This document shows positions 1 to 6,074 of a DNA stretch of 9,209 nucleotides, in pieces. Numbering within the stretch: position 1 is the stretch's first letter; every line of letters begins with the position of its first letter. The stretch is from Candidatus Acetothermia bacterium (lineage in GTDB: Bacteria; Bipolaricaulota; Bipolaricaulia; Bipolaricaulales; Bipolaricaulaceae): positions 1 through 9,209 of the forward strand of contig PUMC01000025.1 in assembly GCA_003552425.1 (NCBI GenBank), written 5' to 3'. A program made the position numbers and the translations under genes. The notes under the pieces were generated by a model. It saw nothing but the letters and a program-made list of their open reading frames with translations, searched no databases and was not told where the DNA came from.

Positions 1-22
1 ACGGAAGCACTCGAGGGGGCCC
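1..22. other. Short end stretch beyond the fpg stop; no gene supported
   Basis: These 22 bases lie just downstream of the fpg stop codon, which is TAA on the minus strand at 25-23. They are GC-rich. No hairpin followed by a T-run is visible, so no terminator is supported. A minus-strand GTG at 10-8 could begin another gene, but three codons are too few to judge. Confidence 0.5.
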
Positions 23-805
23 TTACCTCTGGCACGCCGGACAGAAGAACGTACTGCGGCCACTCTGGACACATCGGAGCACGGTGCCCCCACACCTCAC
101 GCACAGGGCGCCCTCACGGCCATAGACGTTGAGCTCCTCGGCGAACCGCCCCCGCTCGCCCCGGGGTCCGCGGTAGCCGTCGTCGGTGAGTGTGGTTCCC
201 TGTCGTTCGATGGCTTCCCTGAGCACAGCCGGAATAGCCGCACAAAGCTGCAGACGCTCGTCGTCCGCCAACGAACGCGCCGGGCGGCGCGGATCGATCC
301 CCACGCGGAAGCAGATCTCCGAAGCGTAGATATTGCCAACCCCCGCTAGCTTCCGCTGATCCATAAGCCAAACCTTGATCGGCATGCGCGACTCGGCCAG
401 CTTTTCCTCAAGCCTGTCGAGCCCATCAAGCGGCTCCGGGCCCAACGGAAGCTCGAGCGTCGAACCTTCGTTGACGCACACTGTGGCCAGCCTGCGCTGA
501 TCCACGAGCACCATGTTCCCCGTGGATAAGCGCCATACCACCCTCACCCGGGCATCGTCCGGCGGCATGCCCCACATCAGCCGTCCCGTCATCCGGGGAT
601 GCACGACAACCGTCTGCCCACCATCCGTGTGCAGCAGCACGAACTTCCCCCTACGACGCAAGCTACGCACCTGCGTCGGGGTTCGCACCTGCGCCAGTTC
701 GGCCTCCAGCACACAGTCCACAGCCTGTACCTCGTGCAAGGTTGCTCCCTCGACACGGGGCCCAAGCCCACGGACCATGGTTTCCACTTCGGGGAGTTCG
801 GGCAC
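23..805 (-). CDS. mutM: Formamidopyrimidine-DNA glycosylase (MutM/Fpg)
   Basis: A 260-residue base-excision repair enzyme that removes 8-oxoguanine and ring-opened purines from DNA and then cuts the strand by beta,delta-elimination. The protein begins MPELPEVET: the proline after Met is the Schiff-base nucleophile and the next Glu is catalytic, which fixes the GTG start at 805. Lys54 (RRGK) and the helix-two-turn-helix segment around MDQRKLAGVGNIYASE (148-163) are family hallmarks. The C-terminal zinc finger has Cys235, Cys238, Cys255 and Cys258, with the conserved Arg250 just before the last pair. PELPEVET separates it from Nei-type enzymes, which begin PEGPEI. One oddity is the DNA-wedge segment, which reads DQRRLA (102-107), so Leu106 sits where E. 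coli Fpg has Phe110; the partner Met72 (HPRMTG) is kept. The start lies 5 bases after the amidohydrolase stop, which suggests translational coupling. No separate promoter or clear Shine-Dalgarno site is visible. Confidence 0.97.
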   Translation of the reverse strand: MPELPEVETMVRGLGPRVEGATLHEVQAVDCVLEAELAQVRTPTQVRSLRRRGKFVLLHTDGGQTVVVHPRMTGRLMWGMPPDDARVRVVWRLSTGNMVLVDQRRLATVCVNEGSTLELPLGPEPLDGLDRLEEKLAESRMPIKVWLMDQRKLAGVGNIYASEICFRVGIDPRRPARSLADDERLQLCAAIPAVLREAIERQGTTLTDDGYRGPRGERGRFAEELNVYGREGALCVRCGGTVLRCVQSGRSTFFCPACQR

Positions 806-810
806 GCCGA

Positions 811-2310
811 CTACCGTCGTTCGTAGATACGCTCCCCCCCGAGCAGCGTCATCTCTACCCGTACCTGCTCTCGAGGGGACGTACGAGGATCCGCGGACAA
901 CACCACCAGATCGGCCCGATAACCTTCGGCAATCCGACCCAGCTCCCGGTCTGCGTACACTGCCCAGGCCGAACCCATCGTGTACGCCCGAAGCGCGTCC
1001 TCAAGATCCACGCGCTGCAGCGCGTGCGGAGGTGCCAACACCGCTGCCACCCCGGAGAGAGGCCCCATCGGCATCCCGTCCGATCCAAAGGCCAGCGGTA
1101 TTCCCCGTTCCAACACCCACGCGTGCGGATCAATTCTCCCCGCGCGTTCCACACCGAGGCGCGTCTCGTACATGCCCCCAGCACCTCCCCAGTTGGCGAC
1201 GAAGTTTGGCTGCATGGAGGCCACGAGTCCCAACGCAGCCATGCGGTCCAACTGCTCTGGGGATGCGAGTTCCAGATGTTCGATGCGATGCCGGTCCTCG
1301 GGGATCGTACCCGTAGCTTGGGCGGCACGGAGCGCCAGCTCGATGGCCCGCTCTCCGATCGCATGAACCGCCAGCTGCAGTCCGGCAGTGCCCGCACCGC
1401 GCCACAGGCGCGTCAGCTGCGCCTCGTCCATGAGCAACGTACCCCGGGCACCGGCGTCCGTGTAGGGCTCATCCAACGCGGCACTACCCGCACCCACGGA
1501 TCCATCGAGGAATACCTTGAGCCCCGCAAGCCGCAACAACGCGTCTCCAAAGCCTCGCTCAAGCTCCAGTTCTGCGAGTGACTCCAGCAACCTCCAAGGC
1601 AGGTACAGAAAGGCCCGCGTCTGCAGCAACCCCCGTCGCCTGGCCGTCTGATAGGCCCGCATCGCCACGCCCCCACCCATGTCGGCCACCGCGGTGATCC
1701 CCAGCGCTGCGGCATGACGCGAGGCCTCCGCCAACGCCTCCACTTCTTCTTCGCGCTCCAACCGTATCCCCGCCAGGAGTTCCCACGCCGGTTCCTCCCT
1801 CAGGTGCCCACGGTCTCGGTCCACAAGCTCCCCCTCGGGGGCCAGACAGCGCGCCAGCGCAAGCGTATTGCACACAGCCAGGTGTCCGTCCACGCGCACC
1901 GCACACACGGGCTGACGCGGAACCGCGCGGTCCAGGTCCTGAAGCTCAAGATAACGCCCCTCGGGCCACCGAGACTCGTCCCAGCCGCGGCCCACAACCC
2001 ATTGCCCGGGGCGATCACGGGCAGCCTCGCCGAGCATCTCCAGCGCATCGGAGAGTGAGCGGGCGGGCGTCAGGTTCACGAAGTACGTGAGTTCAAGACC
2101 CGTCTGCAGAAAGTGTGTGTGGGCATCGAAGAAACCCGGGAGCAGAGCCCTGCCGGAAAGGTCGACCATCACAGTGTGATCATCGCGCAAGCGCACGACT
2201 TGCCTCAGCGGCCCCACCGCCTGGATCCGGCCGCAGGAGATGGCGACGGCGTCATGGGCAGGATCGCCCAACGGGAGCACACAACCGTGGAGAATCCTTT
2301 CGGTACCCAT
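811..2310 (-). CDS. Amidohydrolase, YtcJ/NfdA-like (metal-dependent amidase family)
   Basis: A 499-residue member of the amidohydrolase superfamily, in the group containing YtcJ and N-substituted formamide deformylase (NfdA). These enzymes hydrolyse amide-type bonds with bound metal; the substrate here cannot be read from sequence. An N-terminal beta-sandwich segment (1-57) leads into the metal-binding DAHTHF motif (His64, His66). KVFLDGSVG (265-273) provides the conserved Lys265 and Asp269. VHAIGERA (315-322), HRIEHLE (341-347) and GSDGMP (409-414) supply His316, His345 and Asp411. A second beta-sandwich segment (ADLVVLSADP) closes the protein. No signal peptide or membrane segment is seen, so it is probably cytoplasmic. 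An upstream in-frame ATG at 2379 would add 23 residues, but it lies inside the divergent sua5 gene and upstream of a perfect TATAAT. The ATG at 2310, beginning MGTERILHG, is therefore preferred. It heads a two-gene unit with fpg. Confidence 0.9.
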   Translation of the reverse strand: MGTERILHGCVLPLGDPAHDAVAISCGRIQAVGPLRQVVRLRDDHTVMVDLSGRALLPGFFDAHTHFLQTGLELTYFVNLTPARSLSDALEMLGEAARDRPGQWVVGRGWDESRWPEGRYLELQDLDRAVPRQPVCAVRVDGHLAVCNTLALARCLAPEGELVDRDRGHLREEPAWELLAGIRLEREEEVEALAEASRHAAALGITAVADMGGGVAMRAYQTARRRGLLQTRAFLYLPWRLLESLAELELERGFGDALLRLAGLKVFLDGSVGAGSAALDEPYTDAGARGTLLMDEAQLTRLWRGAGTAGLQLAVHAIGERAIELALRAAQATGTIPEDRHRIEHLELASPEQLDRMAALGLVASMQPNFVANWGGAGGMYETRLGVERAGRIDPHAWVLERGIPLAFGSDGMPMGPLSGVAAVLAPPHALQRVDLEDALRAYTMGSAWAVYADRELGRIAEGYRADLVVLSADPRTSPREQVRVEMTLLGGERIYERR

Positions 2311-2319
2311 CCTTACAGT

Positions 2320-2328
2320 ATTATAGCA
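2320..2328 (-). promoter_or_regulatory. Extended -10 promoter for the amidohydrolase-fpg unit
   Basis: The minus strand reads TGCTATAAT, a perfect TATAAT preceded by the TGn of an extended -10 element. Only 9 bases separate it from the ATG at 2310, so transcription should start about 2 to 4 bases before the start codon. The sequence at the -35 position reads GGGGAG and does not resemble TTGACA, which fits an extended -10 promoter. The mRNA is predicted to be leaderless or nearly so; this is inferred from spacing. Confidence 0.7.
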
Positions 2329-2357
2329 GGCGGTGTGCCCCGCTCCCCATGACGGAG

Positions 2358-2363
2358 TAGGAT
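2358..2363 (+). promoter_or_regulatory. Candidate -10 box (TAGGAT) for sua5, leaderless spacing
   Basis: TAGGAT fits the TAnnnT pattern and ends 6 bases before the GTG at 2370, so transcription would begin at or beside the start codon. No good -35 hexamer is seen about 17 bases upstream. The GTG has purine-rich sequence before it, but no clear Shine-Dalgarno site at normal spacing. It is divergent from the amidohydrolase promoter within the same 59-base gap. Confidence 0.45.
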
Positions 2364-2369
2364 AGGGCT

Positions 2370-3380
2370 GTGAGAACACTGGTGTTGAACCCGGACGCGT
2401 CAGGTATCAGCCAAGCGGCGGAGCGCATCTGCCAGGATGGAATCGTGGCATTCCCCACGGAGACCGTCTACGGCCTCGGCGCCAACGCCCTGTCCGCCAA
2501 CGCTGTTGCCCGGGTGTTCGAGGTCAAGGGCCGTCCTCGGTTCGATCCCACGATCGTCCATGTCGCACATCGCGATACGGTCAACACCCTGTGGAAGTCC
2601 ATCCCTCCGCTTGCCGAGAAGCTCATGGACCGCTTCTGGCCAGGGCCGCTGACGCTCGTGCTCCCCAAGCACAAGACCGTACCCGACATCGTCACGGCCG
2701 GGCTTCCTACCGTGGCCGTGCGCATGCCCTCGCACCCTGTAGCGCTACAGCTGATCGAGGTTTCCGGCCGTCCCATCGCCGCCCCAAGCGCCAACAGGTT
2801 TGGTCGATCGAGCCCCACGCACCACGACCATGTGCTGAGCGATCTCGACGGTCAGGTCGACGTCGTTCTCGCTGCCGGACCGTCCGCAGTGGGCATCGAA
2901 TCCACCGTGCTGTCCCTGGCCGAAGACCCGCCACGCCTCCTAAGACCCGGCGGAACAGCACTGGAGGTGCTTCGCGAAGTCGTCCCGGATCTCCGTGTGG
3001 ACAGCCCAGTGGGGCCGTCGAGTTCCCCCGGAACGCTTCCCAGGCACTACCTCCCCCGGACACCCTTGTTCCTCCTCGAAGAGGGGACGCCCTCGGGGAG
3101 GGGCGCGTACATCGACCGCCGTCGCTGCGGCATGCTGGCCTTCACCCAACGCTGGCAGGCATTCGGCCGGGTCGAGGTCCTCTCCGAGACGGGGGACCTG
3201 CGCGAGGCTGCAGCACGTTTCTTCGCGTCGCTCCGGGTGTTGGACGCGGCGGAGCTCGCCGCAATCGTCGCGGAGCCGGTCCCGGAAGAAGGGCTGGGGT
3301 TGGCCATCACCGACCGACTGCGCCGGGCCTCATCGGGACGGGCACGGCTGGCCGGCGATCGGGTGTGGATGATCCGGTGA
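2370..3380 (+). CDS. sua5: Threonylcarbamoyl-AMP synthase (Sua5/YwlC type)
   Basis: A 336-residue cytoplasmic enzyme that makes threonylcarbamoyl-AMP from threonine, bicarbonate and ATP. This is the first step of the t6A37 modification of tRNAs reading ANN codons. The N-terminal YrdC domain (about 1-205) shows PTETVYGLG (29-37), the KGRP loop (53-56), PGPLTLVLP (91-99), the SAN motif (140-142) and GIESTV (175-180). The linker SPGTLPRHYLPR (219-230) and a C-terminal Sua5 domain (about 231-336, with LGLAITDRLRRAS) make this the long Sua5 type, not the short YrdC/TsaC type of about 190 residues. The start is a GTG at 2370 giving MRTLVLNP. The next gene, pfpI, begins 25 bases after its stop, so the two are probably co-transcribed. 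No tsaB, tsaD or tsaE gene is in the window. Confidence 0.96.
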   Translation: MRTLVLNPDASGISQAAERICQDGIVAFPTETVYGLGANALSANAVARVFEVKGRPRFDPTIVHVAHRDTVNTLWKSIPPLAEKLMDRFWPGPLTLVLPKHKTVPDIVTAGLPTVAVRMPSHPVALQLIEVSGRPIAAPSANRFGRSSPTHHDHVLSDLDGQVDVVLAAGPSAVGIESTVLSLAEDPPRLLRPGGTALEVLREVVPDLRVDSPVGPSSSPGTLPRHYLPRTPLFLLEEGTPSGRGAYIDRRRCGMLAFTQRWQAFGRVEVLSETGDLREAAARFFASLRVLDAAELAAIVAEPVPEEGLGLAITDRLRRASSGRARLAGDRVWMIR

Positions 3381-3390
3381 AGCACTCAAG

Positions 3391-3397
3391 AAAGGAG
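3391..3397 (+). promoter_or_regulatory. Strong Shine-Dalgarno site for the PfpI-family gene
   Basis: AAAGGAG lies 8 bases before the ATG at 3406, in the 25-base gap after the sua5 stop. It is one of the two clear Shine-Dalgarno sites in the window. It fixes the start and contrasts with the likely leaderless start of sua5 in the same unit. Confidence 0.88.
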
Positions 3398-3405
3398 TCC
3401 TGACG

Positions 3406-3927
3406 ATGAAGCTCAAGGGTAAGCGTGTAGCCGTGTTGATCTCCGATATGTACCAGGAACTCGAATACTGGTACCCGTACTACAGGTTGAAGGAGGAAGG
3501 CGCTGAGGTGGTGGCCGTGGGCCCTGAGGTAGCGCAGTACAAGAGCAAAATGGGTTATCCCGCCAAGGCAACGCTGGCCGCCGACTCGGCACGCGCCGAG
3601 GAATTCGACGGGGTCGTTATCCCCGGTGGGTTCGCCCCCGACATCATGCGCCGCAACGCGGCGCTCGTGGAGTTCGTGAGGAAGATGGCCCAAACGGGCA
3701 AGGTGGTGGCCGCCATCTGTCACGGCCCGTGGATGCTATGCTCTGCCAAAGTGCTCGATGGAAAGCGCGTGACGAGCTTCATCGCCATCCGCGACGATGT
3801 CGAACATGCCGGCGCAACTTGGGTCGACGAACCCGTAGTCCGCGACTGGAACATCATCACTTCACGCGTCCCTGACGACCTCCCAGCGTTCACGCGGGAG
3901 ATCATCGCGGCCCTGGTCACCGCATGA
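3406..3927 (+). CDS. PfpI/DJ-1 superfamily protein (type 1 glutamine amidotransferase fold)
   Basis: A 173-residue protein of the PfpI branch of the DJ-1/PfpI superfamily, whose members are described as intracellular proteases or protein/nucleotide deglycases; the physiological substrate is unsettled. The catalytic nucleophile is Cys105 in the elbow AICHGP (103-108), followed by His106. Glu18 (YQELE) is the conserved acidic partner. VIPGG (71-75) and the C-terminal stretch from DDVEHAG to SRVPDDLPAF (130-162) closely match the family. The usual length is about 165 to 190 residues, so it looks complete. A second cysteine, Cys112, lies seven residues after the nucleophile. No signal peptide is seen. 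It is the second gene of the sua5 unit and has a strong ribosome binding site. Its last 11 bases overlap the end of the convergent M20 peptidase gene. Confidence 0.93.
   Translation: MKLKGKRVAVLISDMYQELEYWYPYYRLKEEGAEVVAVGPEVAQYKSKMGYPAKATLAADSARAEEFDGVVIPGGFAPDIMRRNAALVEFVRKMAQTGKVVAAICHGPWMLCSAKVLDGKRVTSFIAIRDDVEHAGATWVDEPVVRDWNIITSRVPDDLPAFTREIIAALVTA
3917..3927. other. Convergent 3' overlap of the PfpI-family and M20 genes
   Basis: The plus-strand stop TGA is at 3925-3927 and the minus-strand stop TGA is at 3919-3917, so two convergent coding regions share 11 bases. Both terminal reading frames match their families up to the last few residues. No hairpin with a T-run is seen on either side, so transcripts probably run into the opposing gene. 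Confidence 0.9.
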
Positions 3928-5005
3928 GCGAACGCAACAACCCCCGGTAACCCTCAGCGGCCTGCTCCACCTGTGTCGTGGGAACACCTTCATCAACCCG
4001 ATGGGCCTGGCGTTCGTCGCCAGGCCCGTACCCAACCGTGGGTACCGCTCGCCGTCCAGCCGTCTCCACGCCGTCGGTGGAAAACCGCCACGCCTTCGTC
4101 GGAGGGTGCCCCAGCGCACACCAGATCTTGTCCGCCCACGGGTTCTCCAACGCCTGCCACCACGCAGGGAAGAACTGCTGCGCTCGTGCACGTTCTCCTG
4201 TATAGAAGACGAGTTCCACCGTCTCTACGGAGACGGGGATCCCACGGTAATCGGCCAGGACCGACGCAACCGTTTCTCCCCGTACACCGCGTCGATCGAG
4301 CAGACCCGAGCACCTCTCGGGAACCACCGGGGCAACCTCTCCGCCCGCCACGTACACCGGCACGAGCGTGGCCTGCCCGAGCACCGGATCCATCGGCAGC
4401 GGACGCGCCAGCATTGTCTGAAGGTGGCCCATGTACTTGAGCACGGCGTTGTCGCCCAGGTCGGGCATCGACGCGTGCGCCGGACTCCCCTCCACAGCCA
4501 GCCTCAACACAGCGCGGCCGCGGTGCCCGAGCGCCAGTTCCAGAGCGGTCGGCTCACCCAGAACGACGGCATCCGGCACAGGGACCACCTCGAGCACCCG
4601 GGACAGCGCCACACCCTCAGCGGTCTCCTCATGCGGTACGTAGACGAGCAACACCGTTCCCCGGATGTCCCCGGCAACGGCCTCGGCACCAGCGATCTGT
4701 GCGGCGATCGCCCCCTTCATGTCCACCGCCCCCCGCCCCCACAGAACACCGTCCTCGACCCGTCCGTCAACAGGCCTTTGCCAGCCGTTCTTGTCCAGGA
4801 CAGGAACGGTGTCCATGTGCCCTTCCAGCATGAGCGTTGGGCCATCACCGCGGTGCAGGCGCCCCACCACCGTGCCCAACGGGCCGCGTTCGGCCTCGCA
4901 AAAGCAGCGAAGCTGGCGCAGCAGTTCGTCCGCCACGTCGGCCTCGCTTCCCGACAGGCTGGGGATGCCAACGAGCCGCGCGGCAAGTTGTACGGGGTCG
5001 ATCAT
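3917..5005 (-). CDS. M20 family metallohydrolase (ArgE/DapE/YgeY-like peptidase or deacylase)
   Basis: A 362-residue zinc-dependent amidohydrolase of the M20 family, which includes ArgE, DapE, CPG2 and YgeY. The metal and catalytic residues are in place: His63 and Asp65 in GHMDTVP, Asp95 in GRGAVDMKG, the Glu126-Glu127 pair in HEETAEG, Glu151 in GEPT and His335 near the C terminus. The GHRGR segment (160-164) and SPAHASMP open the lid domain (about 165-270). The run around FSTDGVETAGR, GYGPGDE and AHRVDE resembles YgeY-type members, but the substrate cannot be assigned; a dipeptide or N-acyl amino acid is possible. The start ATG at 5005 overlaps the GTPase stop as ATGA, so translation is probably coupled. 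An upstream in-frame start at 5089 would add 28 non-conserved residues inside the GTPase gene and was rejected. Confidence 0.92.
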   Translation of the reverse strand: MIDPVQLAARLVGIPSLSGSEADVADELLRQLRCFCEAERGPLGTVVGRLHRGDGPTLMLEGHMDTVPVLDKNGWQRPVDGRVEDGVLWGRGAVDMKGAIAAQIAGAEAVAGDIRGTVLLVYVPHEETAEGVALSRVLEVVPVPDAVVLGEPTALELALGHRGRAVLRLAVEGSPAHASMPDLGDNAVLKYMGHLQTMLARPLPMDPVLGQATLVPVYVAGGEVAPVVPERCSGLLDRRGVRGETVASVLADYRGIPVSVETVELVFYTGERARAQQFFPAWWQALENPWADKIWCALGHPPTKAWRFSTDGVETAGRRAVPTVGYGPGDERQAHRVDEGVPTTQVEQAAEGYRGLLRSLMR

Positions 5006-5988
5006 GCGAGGTGGATCTCCACGATGTCGCCATCCTGGACCACGTGATCCATCGGTGCATGCTGCCCGTCGAACTTGCCCGATCCCCACAACCGCACGAA
5101 GCGCAGCTTCTCCACAAACTCCCGGTGGATGTGCTCAACAAGATCGGTCACCGTCGATCCCTTGCGCAAGGTGTAAGGCTGTTCCATGTCCGCCGGCTTG
5201 CCAGGCTTCTTCGTGTACACACGCACCACATCACAGACGTCGAACAAGGCCCTGCGCACGTCGTCAAGGCCCCGCCCTTGCTCTACGGCCACAGCCACGA
5301 CGGGAAACCGACCCGAAGCCCATGACGCTGCACGCGCCGAGCCCCCGGACGACAAGTCAGCCTTCGTAGCGAGCACCACGGTCCGGCGCTCCACCGTCCG
5401 CCAGTCGGCATGCCGGCTCGGCCCGTCGATCAGCTGCACGTGGCGCTCGTTGAGCATCTCCGTGATGATGTCCAGCGCGGCTTCGCTCTCCTCATCCGCA
5501 AGGTCAAAGCACAAGGCCACGGCATCGGCCGTGCGCACAGCCCCGAACACCCACCCTTCCGTGTACTCCACGCTCACCGGTGGCAGATCCACAAGCTGAA
5601 TCTGAATATCCTCGTACAGCATCATCCCCGGGACCGGCCGAAAAGTGGACATGGGATACGGAGCCACCTCGGTCTTGGCGTTCGTCAGGGCTCCCACCAA
5701 CGCGGACTTACCGGCGTTGGGGGGGCCAATGAGCACAACCTGCGCCGCGCCCTCCCGCTCCACGTGGAACGTGGGCGCTCCGGACTTACCGGAGCGCTTG
5801 CGCTGGTCCATCCGCTCCTTGAGCTTGGCCAACCGGCGCTTGATGTCGCCCTGCATCTTCTCCGTCCCCTTGTGTTTGGGGATCGTGGCCAACATCTCCT
5901 GCAAGGCATCCAGGCGCTCCTCATCGCTCTTGGCTTGTCCGAACCGCTGGCGCGCGGCCATGAATTCCGGTGTCAGGTTCGCAGGCAT
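5002..5988 (-). CDS. DRG-like GTPase with C-terminal TGS domain
   Basis: A 328-residue GTPase of the OBG/DRG group. DRG proteins in archaea and eukaryotes associate with ribosomes and help translation; the bacterial relatives are poorly characterised. A basic helical N-terminal segment (about 20-65, HKGTEKMQGDIKRRLAKLKE) precedes the G domain. Motifs are G1 GPPNAGKS (88-95), a G2 threonine in the STFRPVPG region (Thr115), G3 DLPPV (134-138) and G4 TKAD (208-211). Asp and Lys are kept in G4, but G3 has Pro where DxxG has Gly and lacks a catalytic glutamine, as in other HAS-type GTPases. The TGS domain (about 256-328) carries YTLRKGSTVTDL, HIHREF and VQDGDIVEIH and matches the DRG type well. 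The start at 5988 is chosen because GGAGG lies 5 bases upstream and a TACAAT box just before that. In-frame starts at 6003 and 6045 lie at or upstream of that promoter. It heads the unit with the M20 peptidase. Confidence 0.93.
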   Translation of the reverse strand: MPANLTPEFMAARQRFGQAKSDEERLDALQEMLATIPKHKGTEKMQGDIKRRLAKLKERMDQRKRSGKSGAPTFHVEREGAAQVVLIGPPNAGKSALVGALTNAKTEVAPYPMSTFRPVPGMMLYEDIQIQLVDLPPVSVEYTEGWVFGAVRTADAVALCFDLADEESEAALDIITEMLNERHVQLIDGPSRHADWRTVERRTVVLATKADLSSGGSARAASWASGRFPVVAVAVEQGRGLDDVRRALFDVCDVVRVYTKKPGKPADMEQPYTLRKGSTVTDLVEHIHREFVEKLRFVRLWGSGKFDGQHAPMDHVVQDGDIVEIHLA

Positions 5989-5993
5989 GGTGT

Positions 5994-5998
5994 CCTCC
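5994..5998 (-). promoter_or_regulatory. Shine-Dalgarno site of the DRG-like GTPase
   Basis: GGAGG on the minus strand lies 5 bases before the ATG at 5988. It decides between that ATG and the in-frame ATG at 6003, which has no such site and sits 2 bases after the -10 box. Confidence 0.8.
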
Positions 5999-6005
5999 AC
6001 CATGC

Positions 6006-6011
6006 ATTGTA
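6006..6011 (-). promoter_or_regulatory. Candidate -10 box (TACAAT) for the GTPase-M20 unit
   Basis: TACAAT on the minus strand differs from TATAAT at one position. Transcription would start near 5999, giving a leader of about 11 bases that just includes the GGAGG site. A weak -35 candidate, TAGAAC, lies 17 bases upstream and matches TTGACA at three of six positions. Confidence 0.55.
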
Positions 6012-6059
6012 GAGGCGATGAAGATCCCGTTCTAGCGTGCGCCAACCCAAGTCCCCGGC

Positions 6060-6065
6060 TATAGT
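6060..6065 (+). promoter_or_regulatory. Candidate -10 box (TATAGT) for the fabK-mutS2 unit
   Basis: TATAGT lies 9 bases before the fabK ATG at 6075, so transcription should begin within a few bases of the start codon. The bases between, TTTGCTGCT, hold no Shine-Dalgarno site. No good -35 match is seen 17 bases upstream. The arrangement resembles the amidohydrolase promoter at 2320-2328. Confidence 0.6.
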
Positions 6066-6074
6066 TTTGCTGCT

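Noticed and set aside
1..22. Possible start of a further minus-strand gene at GTG 10-8, for example coaE, which often follows fpg
   Set aside because: Only about three codons are visible, so no identity can be supported.
742..1581. Long plus-strand open frame of 279 codons opposite the amidohydrolase (also 513-1316)
   Set aside because: It lies antisense to well-matched amidohydrolase and fpg genes. Its translation is rich in Arg, Pro and His with no recognisable motif, as expected for a GC-rich shadow frame.
2591..3403. Plus-strand open frame of 270 codons overlapping sua5
   Set aside because: The other plus frame encodes a full Sua5 protein with all motifs; this one is Arg/Pro-rich with no signature.
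5011..5022. Short inverted repeat (GTGGA/TCCAC) just upstream of the M20 start
   Set aside because: The stem is 5 base pairs with a 2-base loop, too tight to form a hairpin, and it lies in the conserved end of the TGS domain.
4001..5047. Plus-strand open frame of 348 codons opposite the M20 gene
   Set aside because: The minus strand carries all M20 metal-binding motifs. The plus frame has no domain signature and a shadow-like composition rich in Arg, His and Pro.
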